Assembly (NCBI RefSeq): GCF_012726345.1
Contig: NZ_PTXN01000006.1
Span: 1-64,000 of the forward strand
Reading direction: 5' to 3'
DNA length: 64,000 nucleotides
DNA from: Marinomonas sp. UCMA 3892
Lineage (GTDB): Bacteria > Pseudomonadota > Gammaproteobacteria > Pseudomonadales > Marinomonadaceae
Below the pieces are notes generated by a model, which saw nothing but the letters and a program-made list of their open reading frames with translations, was not told where the DNA came from and did no database searches. The translations under genes were made by a program, and so were the position numbers. Below are positions 1 to 8,192 of this stretch, piece after piece; the stretch's first letter is position 1, and every line of letters begins with the position of its first letter.

Positions 1-201
1 CCTCACTTTGGTAGACCAATCCATTTTGCCGTGTTTTCGAAGCCAAGTCAGCACCGTTGATCGGCCTTGGATTCCATAGATCTTTTGAGCTTGCTTATAA
101 GTCATGTCGCCTTTTTCAACGGCCATCACTATCTGTAATTTAAAGCCCATTGTGTAGTCGCGTTGAGTACGCTTGCGTTTGGTATTACTTGGTGTCCCCA
201 T
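1..201 (-). CDS. IS3-family transposase OrfA, N-terminal part
   Basis: Partial gene running off the left window edge. The 67 visible residues start MGTPSNTKRKRTQRDY and continue through a basic helix-turn-helix region (FKLQIVMAVEKGDMTYKQAQ, then a second helix ending in STVLTWLRKHG), the pattern of the DNA-binding OrfA of IS3/IS911-type elements. A good ribosome site (AGGAGA) sits six bases before the ATG. OrfA binds the IS ends, and in this family is normally joined to the DDE catalytic OrfB by frameshifting; OrfB is not in the window. Family assignment is from sequence pattern only. Confidence 0.75.
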   Translation of the reverse strand, partial: MGTPSNTKRKRTQRDYTMGFKLQIVMAVEKGDMTYKQAQKIYGIQGRSTVLTWLRKHGKMDWSTKVR

Positions 202-241
202 AATAGGTCTCCTAGGTGTAAACCTATTTCAGGACGGGACA
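1..241 (-). mobile_element. IS3-family insertion sequence, left-end fragment
   Basis: The right boundary of this element lies at about 241: read on the minus strand it begins TGTCCCGTCCTGAAATAGG, a TG-starting terminal sequence placed 40 bases upstream of the first transposase ORF, as expected for an IS3-family terminal inverted repeat. The rest of the element lies outside the window, so the second inverted repeat and the target-site duplication cannot be checked. Only the first 67 codons of the upstream transposase ORF are present. Element family is inferred from the HTH protein it encodes. Confidence 0.75.
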
Positions 242-250
242 TAGAAAAAC

Positions 251-281
251 AAAAAGCCGAAAATCATATTTTCGGCTTTTT
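251..281 (-). terminator. Intrinsic terminator after aphA
   Basis: Perfect 14-bp inverted repeat (251-264 with 268-281) around a 3-base loop, A-rich on one flank and T-rich on the other, so it can act in both directions. It sits directly downstream of the minus-strand acid phosphatase gene and separates it from the IS end. Confidence 0.85.
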
Positions 282-308
282 GTTTTCTGATACTAATCGA
301 TAGGAAGA

Positions 309-1040
309 TCAGTATTGAGAGTCTTTTAACACTCGTTCGCCATAGATACCATTTTTTGGAATCGGCGTGTAGCTAGAGTTTGCCGCGCGCATCACACGAA
401 TTCCCTCTGCGCCCGCGTCGCGTGCTGAAATAATGTCGCCATCCGCATCACCGTAATAAACTTTGATGTCATTGTCTTTAATGTACTTAGTTTTCGTGTA
501 TTCAGTACGGCTCGATCCCGCAAAAATAACATCGTGCATATCTTTGATATCAAACGTCTTTTTCAAATACTCAGTAGTGAAATTACAATCAGAACCGGTA
601 CGACCTGTGATGAAATAAATGCTATCACCACGTTCTTGGTGCATCGCAATCAACTCTTTGGCAATATTCTTTGGCATGCTGAATGCGTCCCAGCCACAGT
701 TTGCTTTATCCCAAAAGTCTTGATTCGTTAGGTAAGAATAACCATTTGGCGAGAACTCTTGCTGGCCACGATAAAAAACCGGCGTGCTAAACAAGGTCGT
801 ATCATCGATATCAAAACCAACCGCAAAAGGCGCCTTGCCTTGCAGCTCTTTCTGAATATCCGCAACAGAAATCATCTTCACATCCGTTGGCATGCCCGCA
901 GTGGTCATATCAATGGTGGAATAGCCTTTATTAGTGCCAGGTGTTTTTGGGTCTGCGTTAGCAGATAAACTAGCGACACAAGCCAGTACAAGCGTTATCG
1001 AGCGTAGAGTATGGTTCACAGTGTTCCCTATAGGTTTCAT
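309..1040 (-). CDS. aphA: Class B nonspecific acid phosphatase
   Basis: Periplasmic phosphomonoesterase that removes phosphate from nucleotides and other organic esters. The 243-residue protein has a Sec signal peptide (hydrophobic stretch about residues 13-27, ending SANA). The HAD/DDDD-superfamily motif FDIDDT (D77, D79) holds the nucleophile and acid/base. Motif 2 is TGRT (T145-T148), a lysine region follows (K183/K185), and the metal-binding motif is GDADGD (D198, D202). Length is that of the family (about 237 in E. coli). It is a single-gene unit with its own terminator. The upstream ribosome site is weak; the next Met is too far in to keep the signal peptide. Confident of family and function; physiological substrate unknown. 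Confidence 0.93.
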   Translation of the reverse strand: MKPIGNTVNHTLRSITLVLACVASLSANADPKTPGTNKGYSTIDMTTAGMPTDVKMISVADIQKELQGKAPFAVGFDIDDTTLFSTPVFYRGQQEFSPNGYSYLTNQDFWDKANCGWDAFSMPKNIAKELIAMHQERGDSIYFITGRTGSDCNFTTEYLKKTFDIKDMHDVIFAGSSRTEYTKTKYIKDNDIKVYYGDADGDIISARDAGAEGIRVMRAANSSYTPIPKNGIYGERVLKDSQY

Positions 1041-1343
1041 TGTTAATAACTTGCGTATCTTATCGCTAAAAAGTGCGACTTTCTATCACCTTGTTTTGGG
1101 TCAAACTGGAAATTCAAATTTAATCAATACGCATTTTTATAGTCTATAAATCAACGTTAATTTGTTGCAAATATGTTTTTATGATTATTTTAATACGGTT
1201 TTTATAAAACTATTATTTTTTAAATATGGTAATTGATATGGTTGTGGACGTTATTTCGGGAGAACAGAAATATAGTTATGTCTAAGTAAACTCTAGCTGG
1301 AGTTAAAAAGCATAAAATCAGCTCTTATAGAGGAGCAAAAGAA
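1041..1343. other. AT-rich intergenic region between aphA and tcuR
   Basis: No gene of convincing quality. It must hold the divergent aphA promoter and the tcuR promoter, neither of which I can place firmly. The notable content is a 75-base stretch (1131-1205) that is a diverged copy of the promoter and start of the AAA ATPase gene at 11591-11665, listed separately. Confidence 0.5.
1131..1205 (+). repeat. Diverged copy of the AAA ATPase gene start (copy 1)
   Basis: Aligned by eye to 11591-11665 in the same orientation. Shared blocks include atagtct, aaatcaacgt, aatttgttg and tttttatgattattt, giving roughly 85% identity with a two-base indel. The copy includes the ATG and first five or six codons of the ATPase gene (here Met-Ile-Ile-Leu-Ile-Arg) and then runs into a stop within three codons. 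It is either a remnant of a lost second ATPase gene or a recombination scar. The two copies are direct repeats bracketing about 10.4 kb that contain the tcu/tct operon and ileS. Confidence 0.7.
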
Positions 1344-1424
1344 ATGATCAAAAATTCAAAATTTATAAAAAGAAAAATAGAGGTGAAAAAGCTATGGAGC
1401 TTCGGCAACTTAAGTATTTTCTAA
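1344..1424 (+). CDS. Possible 26-residue upstream ORF overlapping the LysR gene start
   Basis: Small reading frame with a strong ribosome site (GAGGAG seven bases before the ATG at 1344) that overlaps the first 31 bases of the LysR gene in another frame and ends at a TAA at 1422-1424. The peptide is very basic (eight lysines and one arginine in 26 residues). It could be a translated leader that sets LysR expression, or simply an AT-rich chance frame. No homolog is recognised, so this is offered on the ribosome site and position alone. Confidence 0.3.
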   Translation: MIKNSKFIKRKIEVKKLWSFGNLSIF

Positions 1425-2320
1425 AAGTAGTAGAATGTGGCAGCTTAGGCAAGGCTGCACTTGAGTTAGATGTCGGAGCTTCTGCGCTAAGTCAACAAAT
1501 AACGAAATTGGAAAACGAACTATCGACTCGCTTGCTTAACCGTACTTCAACGGGAGCACTTCCTACGAGTGCAGGTGTTGCATTTATGCATCATGCTCAA
1601 TTGGCTATACGGCAAGCAGATCAAGCAGTTATTGCTGCTCAAAAAGAGCGTACTAGTGGATATGTCAGTATTGGTATGCCTCCTACTACTGCTACTGTTT
1701 TGGCTTTACCGCTTATTCGAGCCATGAGAGAACGCTACCCCCATATCCATCTTCATATTGTGGAAATGCTATCTGGCCATTTAGAAAATATGCTGAATGC
1801 ACGACAGCTAGATTTATCGATTTTGTTTCATAAAGAGACGGTGCATCGCTGGAGTACAAGGGTTTTGCTTGATGAAGAGCTTTTCTTAATATCATCTCCA
1901 ACAGATTTGGAAGCACCCGCAGGCTCTTCCTCGCTTTATATTAAGGATTTGGCCAATGTAAACCTGATCATGCCTAGTCGGCTACATGGATTGCGTAACA
2001 ACTTAATGGCTGCCTTTGAGAGACATAATATTCATCCGAATATAATCATGGAAATCGATGGGCTTACTCTTCTTATGGACACCGTCCACCAAGGTTTTGG
2101 GGCAACCATTCAACCCGGAGCGGCTGCAGCTCGTTTCGGTGAGAGTGGACTTTGCATACGTCGAATTGAAGATGACCAATTAATTCGCCGAAACTATCTG
2201 GTCAGTCTACCAGATGATGACCTTTCACCAAGTGCGCTGGCTACTCGCGTTATGATAGTTAAAGTGGCTAAAGACTTGGTAAATAGCGGTGCGTGGTCTG
2301 GATCAAACTGGATCGGATAA
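1394..2320 (+). CDS. tcuR: LysR-family regulator of tricarballylate genes
   Basis: 308-residue LysR-type transcription factor. The N-terminal winged helix-turn-helix spans residues 1-60 (MELRQLKYFLKVVECGSLG, then ASALSQQITKLENEL). A periplasmic-binding-protein-like effector domain follows from about residue 90. It is transcribed in the same direction as tcuA and directly precedes it by 141 bases, as TcuR does in the Salmonella tcu locus, where it activates tcuABC in response to tricarballylate. The TcuR name rests on this context; the protein alone only shows LysR membership. The start follows an AGAGGTG ribosome site eight bases upstream. Confidence 0.78.
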   Translation: MELRQLKYFLKVVECGSLGKAALELDVGASALSQQITKLENELSTRLLNRTSTGALPTSAGVAFMHHAQLAIRQADQAVIAAQKERTSGYVSIGMPPTTATVLALPLIRAMRERYPHIHLHIVEMLSGHLENMLNARQLDLSILFHKETVHRWSTRVLLDEELFLISSPTDLEAPAGSSSLYIKDLANVNLIMPSRLHGLRNNLMAAFERHNIHPNIIMEIDGLTLLMDTVHQGFGATIQPGAAAARFGESGLCIRRIEDDQLIRRNYLVSLPDDDLSPSALATRVMIVKVAKDLVNSGAWSGSNWIG

Positions 2321-2326
2321 CCTGAA

Positions 2327-2364
2327 TGTAGCGTTTAAATGTAGTGTTTAATTTTTCTAAACAC
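2327..2364 (+). promoter_or_regulatory. Direct and inverted repeats between tcuR and tcuA
   Basis: Two adjacent 13-base direct repeats (TGTAGCGTTTAAA at 2327-2339 and TGTAGTGTTTAAT at 2340-2352) run into a perfect 7-bp inverted repeat (GTGTTTA at 2344-2350, TAAACAC at 2358-2364). The position, about 100 bases before tcuA, suits a LysR operator controlling tcuA onward. The inverted repeat could instead form a transcript stem-loop; it lacks a T-tract. Confidence 0.4.
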
Positions 2365-2461
2365 CTCCCTAGAAAAGCCCCCTGTCGATGATCTGACTCG
2401 CGTAATAGTATTTCTCTTGATACTGAAAAGCTATGTAGCTTCTCATGCAACAGGAGAGCTT

Positions 2462-3886
2462 ATGATCGATGTTTTGATAATTGGCGGTGGTAATGCCGCT
2501 CTATGCGCAGCCCTTATGGCGTGTGAGGCTGGAGCTAGTGTTCTACTGCTTGAAGCGTCGCCACGCGAGTGGCGTGGTGGTAACTCACAGCACACCCGTA
2601 ACCTCAGGTGTATGCACGATGCTCCCCAAGATGTGCTTGTTGATGCTTATCCGGAAGAAGAATACTGGCAGGACTTGCTAAAGGTAACTGGAGGAAAGAC
2701 CAACGAAGAGTTGGCCCGCTTGGTCATTCGAGAATCGTCTAGCTGTCGTGACTGGATGCGTCAGCACGGTGTCCATTTTCAACCGCCTCTTTCTGGTGCT
2801 TTGCATGTCGCACGTACCAATGCTTTTTTCATGGGAGGGGGGAAAGCTTTGGTTAATGCCTATTATCGAAGCGCTGAGCAGCTGGGTGTTCAAATCCGAT
2901 ACGATGTTCCAGTTGAAGATCTGGAAATTCGAGATGGACGCTTTGTTGCTGCGCTTGTACCTGAGCGAGAAGTTAACGGAACTCGCTTAGCAGCTGAGCG
3001 TATAGAAGCAAAAAGTTGCGTGCTGGCCTCTGGTGGTTTTGAGTCCAATCGAGATTGGTTGCGTGAAGCCTGGGGGATGAATGAGCGTGGAGAATATCCG
3101 TCTGACAATTTTCTGATTCGCGGTACTCGTTTTAATAAGGGAACCCTGCTAAAGCGCATGCTCAGCCTAGGAGCTGACAGTATTGGCGACCCGACCCAAG
3201 CACATATGGTTGCTATAGACGCTCGTGCGCCCCTTTATGATGGAGGGATCTGTACCCGTATCGACTGTGTATCCCTTGGTGTTGTGGTTAATAATGAAGG
3301 CAAGCGATTCTACGATGAGGGCGAAGATTTTTGGCCCAAGCGTTATGCGATATGGGGGCGACTAGTGGCGCAACAGCCTGGCCAGATAGGTTACTCCATT
3401 ATAGACAGCAAAGCAGTTGGCAACTTCATGCCCCCAGTGTTTCCAGGTAACAAAGCCGACTCATTCGAGCAGCTAGCTGACCAACTGGGCCTACCCAGAG
3501 AAACCTTCGTACGTACTATTCAAGAGTACAACAAAGCCTGTCGTCCTGGCTCCTTCAACCACACTGAGCTGGATGATTGTGTTACCGAAGGCATTATCCC
3601 TGCAAAAACACACTGGGCGCGCCCCATCGACACGCCGCCGTTTTATGGCTACGCATTGAGACCTGGGGTGACATTTACCTACTTGGGCCTCAAAACCGAT
3701 AAGACTGCAGCCGTACACTTTGCCGACCAGCCCAGCAAAAACCTGTTTGTAGCAGGTGAAATGATGGCAGGTAATGTACTGGGTATGGGCTATACCGCTG
3801 GTGTTGGTATGTCTATTGGTACAGCGTTTGGCCGCATCGCAGGGCGGAATGCAGCCTTATCCAGCCTAGGCAGATCACCTGCGTAG
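2462..3886 (+). CDS. tcuA: Tricarballylate dehydrogenase, FAD-dependent
   Basis: Oxidises tricarballylate to cis-aconitate, which enters the citrate cycle; electrons leave through TcuB. The 474-residue protein opens with an FAD-binding Rossmann motif (GGGNAALCAA near residues 8-17). Downstream it has the fumarate-reductase/succinate-dehydrogenase flavoprotein pattern, including WRGGNSQHTRNLR, ALHVARTNAFFMGGGKALVNAY, and the C-terminal FAD segment GEMMAGNVLGMGYTAGVGMSIG. A start at ATG 2462 is chosen because AGGAGAG lies just upstream; a TTG 15 codons earlier is possible but has no ribosome site. Length matches Salmonella TcuA (about 467). It is followed 42 bases later by tcuB. Family confident; substrate strongly supported by tcuB and the transporter. 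Confidence 0.92.
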   Translation: MIDVLIIGGGNAALCAALMACEAGASVLLLEASPREWRGGNSQHTRNLRCMHDAPQDVLVDAYPEEEYWQDLLKVTGGKTNEELARLVIRESSSCRDWMRQHGVHFQPPLSGALHVARTNAFFMGGGKALVNAYYRSAEQLGVQIRYDVPVEDLEIRDGRFVAALVPEREVNGTRLAAERIEAKSCVLASGGFESNRDWLREAWGMNERGEYPSDNFLIRGTRFNKGTLLKRMLSLGADSIGDPTQAHMVAIDARAPLYDGGICTRIDCVSLGVVVNNEGKRFYDEGEDFWPKRYAIWGRLVAQQPGQIGYSIIDSKAVGNFMPPVFPGNKADSFEQLADQLGLPRETFVRTIQEYNKACRPGSFNHTELDDCVTEGIIPAKTHWARPIDTPPFYGYALRPGVTFTYLGLKTDKTAAVHFADQPSKNLFVAGEMMAGNVLGMGYTAGVGMSIGTAFGRIAGRNAALSSLGRSPA

Positions 3887-3928
3887 GCTATCTGAATATA
3901 TGACCGCTAGAGAATAAGTGAATTTATC

Positions 3929-5062
3929 ATGAACGCTGAAAGCAATTTGATTCCAGTCTTGAATATTGATGAAGAAGAAGTCAATCGACAGATGCAGATC
4001 TGTAATGCCTGCCGTTATTGTGAAGGCTTCTGTGCCGTTTTCCCTGCTATGACACAGCGCTTGGAATTTGGTAAAGCAGATATACATTATCTGGCCAATT
4101 TATGCCATAACTGCGGAGCGTGTCTGCATGCTTGCCAATATGCTGCTCCACATGAATTTGAGGTCAATATCCCTAAATCCATGGCCAAAGTACGTTTGAA
4201 AACCTATACCGACTATGCATGGCCGCAAAAACTAGGAGGCCTGTATCAGCGCAACGGATTGACACTAGCTTTGTCCAGTGCGTTGGGTCTAGGTCTTTTT
4301 TTGGTTTTGACCTTGCTCATACAAGGAAGCCTGTTTAGTAAAATTGAAGGGGGGGACTTTTATCAAATTTTCCCTCATAACACTCTAGTTACTATGTTTG
4401 GCTCCGTTTTTATTTTTTCTATTCTAGCACTAGTACTTGGGGTAGTTCGCTTCTGGCGCCAAGTCGCACCAAGAGAAAAACTGCAACAAGAGCATGCGCC
4501 AGTACTTATGCAAGTAGGAGAGGCTGCCCTAACACTTAAATACCTAGATGGTGGACATGGTCAAGGGTGCAATAACGAGGACGACGCCTACACCTTAGCC
4601 CGTCGACGCTTTCATCATTTAACCTTTTATGGATTCATGCTCTGTCTATCTGCAACTTCAGTGGCAACTTTGTACCACTATTTTATGGGATGGGAAGCTC
4701 CTTATCCCATCTTTAGTCTACCTGTTATGTTGGGAATTATTGGTGGTTTAGGTTTATTGGTGGGGCCTGCAGGGTTGCTTTACCTCAACTATAAACGACA
4801 TCCAGAGCATGGAGATCAAGCTCAGCGTCCTATGGATCGAGCCTTTATCGTACTTCTATTTATGATCAGTCTGACTGGGCTGCTTTTGCTTGGCTTCAGA
4901 GAATCCACCTTGATGCCACTCATGCTGGCCTTGCATCTAGGTTTTGTGATGGCTTTTTTTCTTACCATGCCATACAGCAAATTTGGACACGGTTTCTACC
5001 GTTGCGCGGCACTGTTTAAGTTTTATCTTGAAACACTAAAAGATAATAAATCCAAGCGCTAA
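3929..5062 (+). CDS. tcuB: Tricarballylate electron-transfer membrane protein
   Basis: 377-residue TcuB/CitB-type protein that reoxidises the FADH2 of TcuA and passes electrons to the quinone pool at the inner membrane. The N-terminal 70 residues carry two cysteine clusters for 4Fe-4S centres: [11 protein letters not shown] (about residues 27-37) and [11 protein letters not shown] (about 60-70). About six hydrophobic segments follow from residue 110 to 365, with conserved histidines ([20 protein letters not shown]) resembling heme-b ligands. The last seven codons fall inside a tandem 23-base duplication. Downstream come the tct transporter genes, probably in the same transcript. Confidence 0.9.
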   Translation: MNAESNLIPVLNIDEEEVNRQMQICNACRYCEGFCAVFPAMTQRLEFGKADIHYLANLCHNCGACLHACQYAAPHEFEVNIPKSMAKVRLKTYTDYAWPQKLGGLYQRNGLTLALSSALGLGLFLVLTLLIQGSLFSKIEGGDFYQIFPHNTLVTMFGSVFIFSILALVLGVVRFWRQVAPREKLQQEHAPVLMQVGEAALTLKYLDGGHGQGCNNEDDAYTLARRRFHHLTFYGFMLCLSATSVATLYHYFMGWEAPYPIFSLPVMLGIIGGLGLLVGPAGLLYLNYKRHPEHGDQAQRPMDRAFIVLLFMISLTGLLLLGFRESTLMPLMLALHLGFVMAFFLTMPYSKFGHGFYRCAALFKFYLETLKDNKSKR

Positions 5063-5083
5063 AAGATAATAAATCCAAGCGCT
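5038..5083 (+). repeat. Tandem 23-bp duplication at the tcuB stop codon
   Basis: Two perfect, adjacent copies of a 23-base unit that starts AAAAGATAATAAATCC. Copy 1 (5038-5060) encodes the last residues of TcuB and the start of its stop codon; copy 2 (5061-5083) lies just after the stop and is followed by a partial third copy. It looks like a recent slippage duplication and leaves TcuB intact. Confidence 0.9.
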
Positions 5084-5130
5084 AAAAAATAATAACAGCT
5101 GTTACTTAAACAACAGCAAGGATCAATATA

Positions 5131-6126
5131 ATGAAAATAAAAACAAAACTGGCCGTTGCTACAGCCTCACTTATCATTGGGTTAACCAGCACATTGGGAA
5201 TCGCAGCTGAGCCTTTGATTACTGGAAAAGTTGATTGCATTGCACCTGCAGGTCCAGGTGGCGGTTGGGATTTTACTTGCCGAAGCATTGGCCGATTGCT
5301 GAACAATTTCAGTAATGGAGAAATCACGGTACAGACACTTAACATGCCCGGTGCAGGAGGTGGGGTCGGTTTTGCGCACATGATCACTAAACGTAGAAAT
5401 GATTCTAAAGTGCTCGCTGCAGCCAGTACTGCAACAACTGCTCGCCTAGCACAAAATCAGTTTCCGGGGATGAATTCTGGCATGGTTCGCTGGGTTGGTG
5501 CTATTGGAACTGATCCAGGTATTATTGCTGTAAATAGAGAGTCCGAAATTGATTCCCTAGCAACCCTTATCAAGAAGCTAAAGGAGGACCCAAGCTCAGT
5601 AACATTCGCCGGTGCCAGTGCAATCGGTGGTTGGGATCATTTGAAAATTCTGATGACCGCACATTCTGCAGGCGTTTCCGATCTGAAGCGCATTAAATAC
5701 CTATCTTATAACAATGGTGGCACAGCGGTTACCCAGGTGGTTGGCGGCCATATAGATGTTTTGGTTGGTGTTGCCTCTTCTTCTAAAGGGTTCATTGAGT
5801 CTGGAGACCTCAGACCACTTGCTGTACTTGGGCATAGCCATCTTAGCCCCCCGCTGGACAATATTCCGACCTCTTTCGAACTAGGCTTAGATGTAGAAGC
5901 GAGTAATTGGCGCGGTTTCTATATGCCTAAAGAGGTGTCTGAAGAGGAATACCAGTGGTGGGTCAGCAATCTGAAGGCTGCCAGTCAAACAGACGAATGG
6001 AAACGAACTATGGTTCAAAATGGTCTGGAGCCATTCAGTCTGTTTGGTGAAGAGTTTGATCAATTCGTGAATAAGCAAGTTGAATCCTTAGCTAATATTT
6101 CTAAAGAAATTGGAATTATCAAATGA
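5131..6126 (+). CDS. tctC: Tripartite tricarboxylate transporter, periplasmic binding protein
   Basis: 331-residue TctC-family solute receptor (Bug-type) that captures a tricarboxylate in the periplasm and delivers it to the TctA-TctB membrane complex. A Sec signal peptide covers about residues 1-27 (hydrophobic core ASLIIGLTSTLGI, cleavage near AAE). Characteristic blocks follow: IAPAGPGGGWDFTCRSIG (ligand-carboxylate loop), LNMPGAGGGVGFAH, and GGHIDVLVG near the middle. Its position after tcuAB suggests tricarballylate (or a mix of tricarboxylates) as ligand. The stop overlaps the tctB start by four bases, showing translational coupling. Confidence 0.9.
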   Translation: MKIKTKLAVATASLIIGLTSTLGIAAEPLITGKVDCIAPAGPGGGWDFTCRSIGRLLNNFSNGEITVQTLNMPGAGGGVGFAHMITKRRNDSKVLAAASTATTARLAQNQFPGMNSGMVRWVGAIGTDPGIIAVNRESEIDSLATLIKKLKEDPSSVTFAGASAIGGWDHLKILMTAHSAGVSDLKRIKYLSYNNGGTAVTQVVGGHIDVLVGVASSSKGFIESGDLRPLAVLGHSHLSPPLDNIPTSFELGLDVEASNWRGFYMPKEVSEEEYQWWVSNLKAASQTDEWKRTMVQNGLEPFSLFGEEFDQFVNKQVESLANISKEIGIIK

Positions 6127-6575
6127 TAAATTTGGACCGTATTCTGGGTCTTTTATTGCTGATTCTAGCCGTAGCATACGGTTGGGGAGCATTCAATTTT
6201 CAAGTCGCTTTTGCCGTGCCTGAAAGTGTTGGACCCGCAACCTTTCCTAAAATACTAGCCCTCATCATCGGAGTCTCTAGTTTATACATGCTGGTCAAGC
6301 CAGATTCTCTGGAGGAAGGTATAAGATTCAAGGCATTGCCGGAATTATGTATTGTCCTTGTAGTATTGATACTTTATGTATTCATGATGGAGCCTCTGGG
6401 CTTTGTTTTATCGACATCTTGTATGGTTGCCATATTGTGTTGGCGTATGGGCGTTAAGCCTTTGTACGCAGGACTAACTGGTATTGTCGGCAGCACGCTA
6501 GTGTTTATCTTATTTCACTTCGGGCTGGCGTTACCATTGCCCATTGGTCCTTGGGAGGTAGAATGGAAACTATAG
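6123..6575 (+). CDS. tctB: Tripartite tricarboxylate transporter, small membrane subunit
   Basis: 150-residue TctB-family protein with four hydrophobic segments (about residues 5-22, 40-56, 75-92 and 118-140), the usual size and topology of the small TTT subunit. It overlaps tctC by ATGA and its 3' end overlaps tctA by 13 bases. Sequence conservation in this family is low, so the call leans on topology and on lying exactly between tctC and tctA. Confidence 0.88.
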   Translation: MINLDRILGLLLLILAVAYGWGAFNFQVAFAVPESVGPATFPKILALIIGVSSLYMLVKPDSLEEGIRFKALPELCIVLVVLILYVFMMEPLGFVLSTSCMVAILCWRMGVKPLYAGLTGIVGSTLVFILFHFGLALPLPIGPWEVEWKL

Positions 6576-8068
6576 GCTTATTGATGGATGGTTTTAATAC
6601 GGCTTTAAGCCTTGAAAACTTCCTTTATGCTTTAATTGGCTGCTTTGTTGGTACGTTAATAGGTGCCTTGCCGGGGTTAGGTCCAGCAAATGGCGTTGCT
6701 ATAATGATCCCTTTAGCATTCACACTTGGTCTGCCGCCGGAAACGGCATTGATAATGCTTACATCGGTATATTCTGGGGCCATGTATGGAGGTAGGATTT
6801 CATCAATTCTGCTTAATATCCCCGGTGATGAACCGGCGATGATGACTTGCTTGGATGGTTATCCGATGGCACGTCAGGGCAAGGCTGCCGAAGCCTTGGC
6901 ACTTTCAGCTTTAGCCTCATTTATTGGCAGTTTAGTAGCGACGATTGGTTTAATCTTCCTTGCTCCTATTCTTGCAAGATTTGCCCTCAGCTTTGGAGCT
7001 GCAGAATATTTCGCACTATTTGTGTTGGCATTCGCTACTCTGGGCGGCGTCACGGGTAAAAACCCAGTAAAATCAGTGCTGGCTGCTGGAATTGGTTTAG
7101 CCATAGCAACGATGGGTATTGACCTTTCGACGGGGACTCAACGCTATACCTTTAATGTGCTGGAACTTTTTGAAGGGGTAGATTTTATTGTCGCCATCGT
7201 GGGTCTGTTTGCGATTTCAGAGTTATTGCTCTTCATTGAAGCCAACAAAGGCGCAGCCCCGCGCGGTGAGATTAAAATGAACCCGCTACGTCTGAACTTT
7301 GCAAGCATCCGTCAAATACTGCCAACGTCTTTACGAGGTGGTGTGCTTGGTTTTATCGCAGGTGTTCTACCAGGCGCAGGTGCATCTTTGGGAAGTTTTG
7401 TCAGCTATACCTTAGAGAAACGCATAGTGGGCTCCAAAGGTTTTTTCGGTGAAGGAGACCCACGTGGTATTGCAGCCCCAGAGGCAGGTAATAACGGCGC
7501 TGCTGCTGGGGCCCTAGTGCCAATGCTTACCTTAGGGATACCTGGCAGTGCAACTACAGCAGTTCTTCTGGCCATGTTGGTATCGTTCAATATTACTCCC
7601 GGTCCACTGATGTTTACTCAAAATGCAGACATCGTCTGGGGGGTTATCGCGGCTCTATTGCTGGGTAATATTTTGCTCTTGCTTCTAAACATACCTCTTG
7701 TGGGCATCTTTGTTCGTTTGTTATCAATACCTCCGCGCTATTTGCTACCCATTGTCACCATGGTGGCTTTTGTTGGAGTCTATGCCATCAGCCGATCAGT
7801 GTTTGATCTTTGCTTCATGATTGCGTTTGGTGTTGTCGGCTATATCTTCCGCAAAGCAGAAATCCCACTTGTGCCAATAATTTTAGGCATGCTATTGGGA
7901 CCGGAAATGGAAAAGAACCTACGACATGTGATGCAAATACACGATGGCAACTGGGCAATGCTATGGGGAAGCAGTCTGTCAATTGGACTTTGGTGTATTG
8001 CTGTTGCTGGACTCATCATTCCAGTAATTATTGGCCCTATTATGCGTGCAAGGATAGGCAAACAATAA
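6563..8068 (+). CDS. tctA: Tripartite tricarboxylate transporter, large permease subunit
   Basis: 501-residue TctA-family permease with about 10-12 membrane segments, the transport channel that moves tricarboxylate inward with a cation gradient. Family blocks are plain: LIGALPGLGPANGVAIMIPL near the N terminus, SVYSGAMYGGRISSILLNIPG, and the repeat-half counterpart GVLPGAGASLGSFVSY with AAPEAGNNGAAAGALVPMLTLGIPGS. I use ATG 6563, which follows GGGAGG; the upstream TTG at 6551 would place the ribosome site inside the gene. Last gene of the tcu-tct run, followed by a stem-loop. Confidence 0.93.
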   Translation: METIGLLMDGFNTALSLENFLYALIGCFVGTLIGALPGLGPANGVAIMIPLAFTLGLPPETALIMLTSVYSGAMYGGRISSILLNIPGDEPAMMTCLDGYPMARQGKAAEALALSALASFIGSLVATIGLIFLAPILARFALSFGAAEYFALFVLAFATLGGVTGKNPVKSVLAAGIGLAIATMGIDLSTGTQRYTFNVLELFEGVDFIVAIVGLFAISELLLFIEANKGAAPRGEIKMNPLRLNFASIRQILPTSLRGGVLGFIAGVLPGAGASLGSFVSYTLEKRIVGSKGFFGEGDPRGIAAPEAGNNGAAAGALVPMLTLGIPGSATTAVLLAMLVSFNITPGPLMFTQNADIVWGVIAALLLGNILLLLLNIPLVGIFVRLLSIPPRYLLPIVTMVAFVGVYAISRSVFDLCFMIAFGVVGYIFRKAEIPLVPIILGMLLGPEMEKNLRHVMQIHDGNWAMLWGSSLSIGLWCIAVAGLIIPVIIGPIMRARIGKQ

Positions 8069-8086
8069 GCTAGTTATCTCTTGCTA

Positions 8087-8118
8087 GACTGGAGACCTTG
8101 TTGCGAGGGTCTCCAGTC
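8087..8118 (+). terminator. Stem-loop after tctA
   Basis: Perfect 11-bp inverted repeat (GACTGGAGACC, 8087-8097, with 8108-8118) around a 10-base loop, 18 bases after the tctA stop and between convergent genes. There is no T-tract on either side, so it may be a 3'-end stabilising structure or a factor-assisted terminator rather than a classic intrinsic one. Confidence 0.5.
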
Positions 8119-8192
8119 ATTGCATGTGTGATCATAGATTACACAACTACGAATCTCCGTCATTTAGAGAAATGAAGGCTGACTTATATTTA

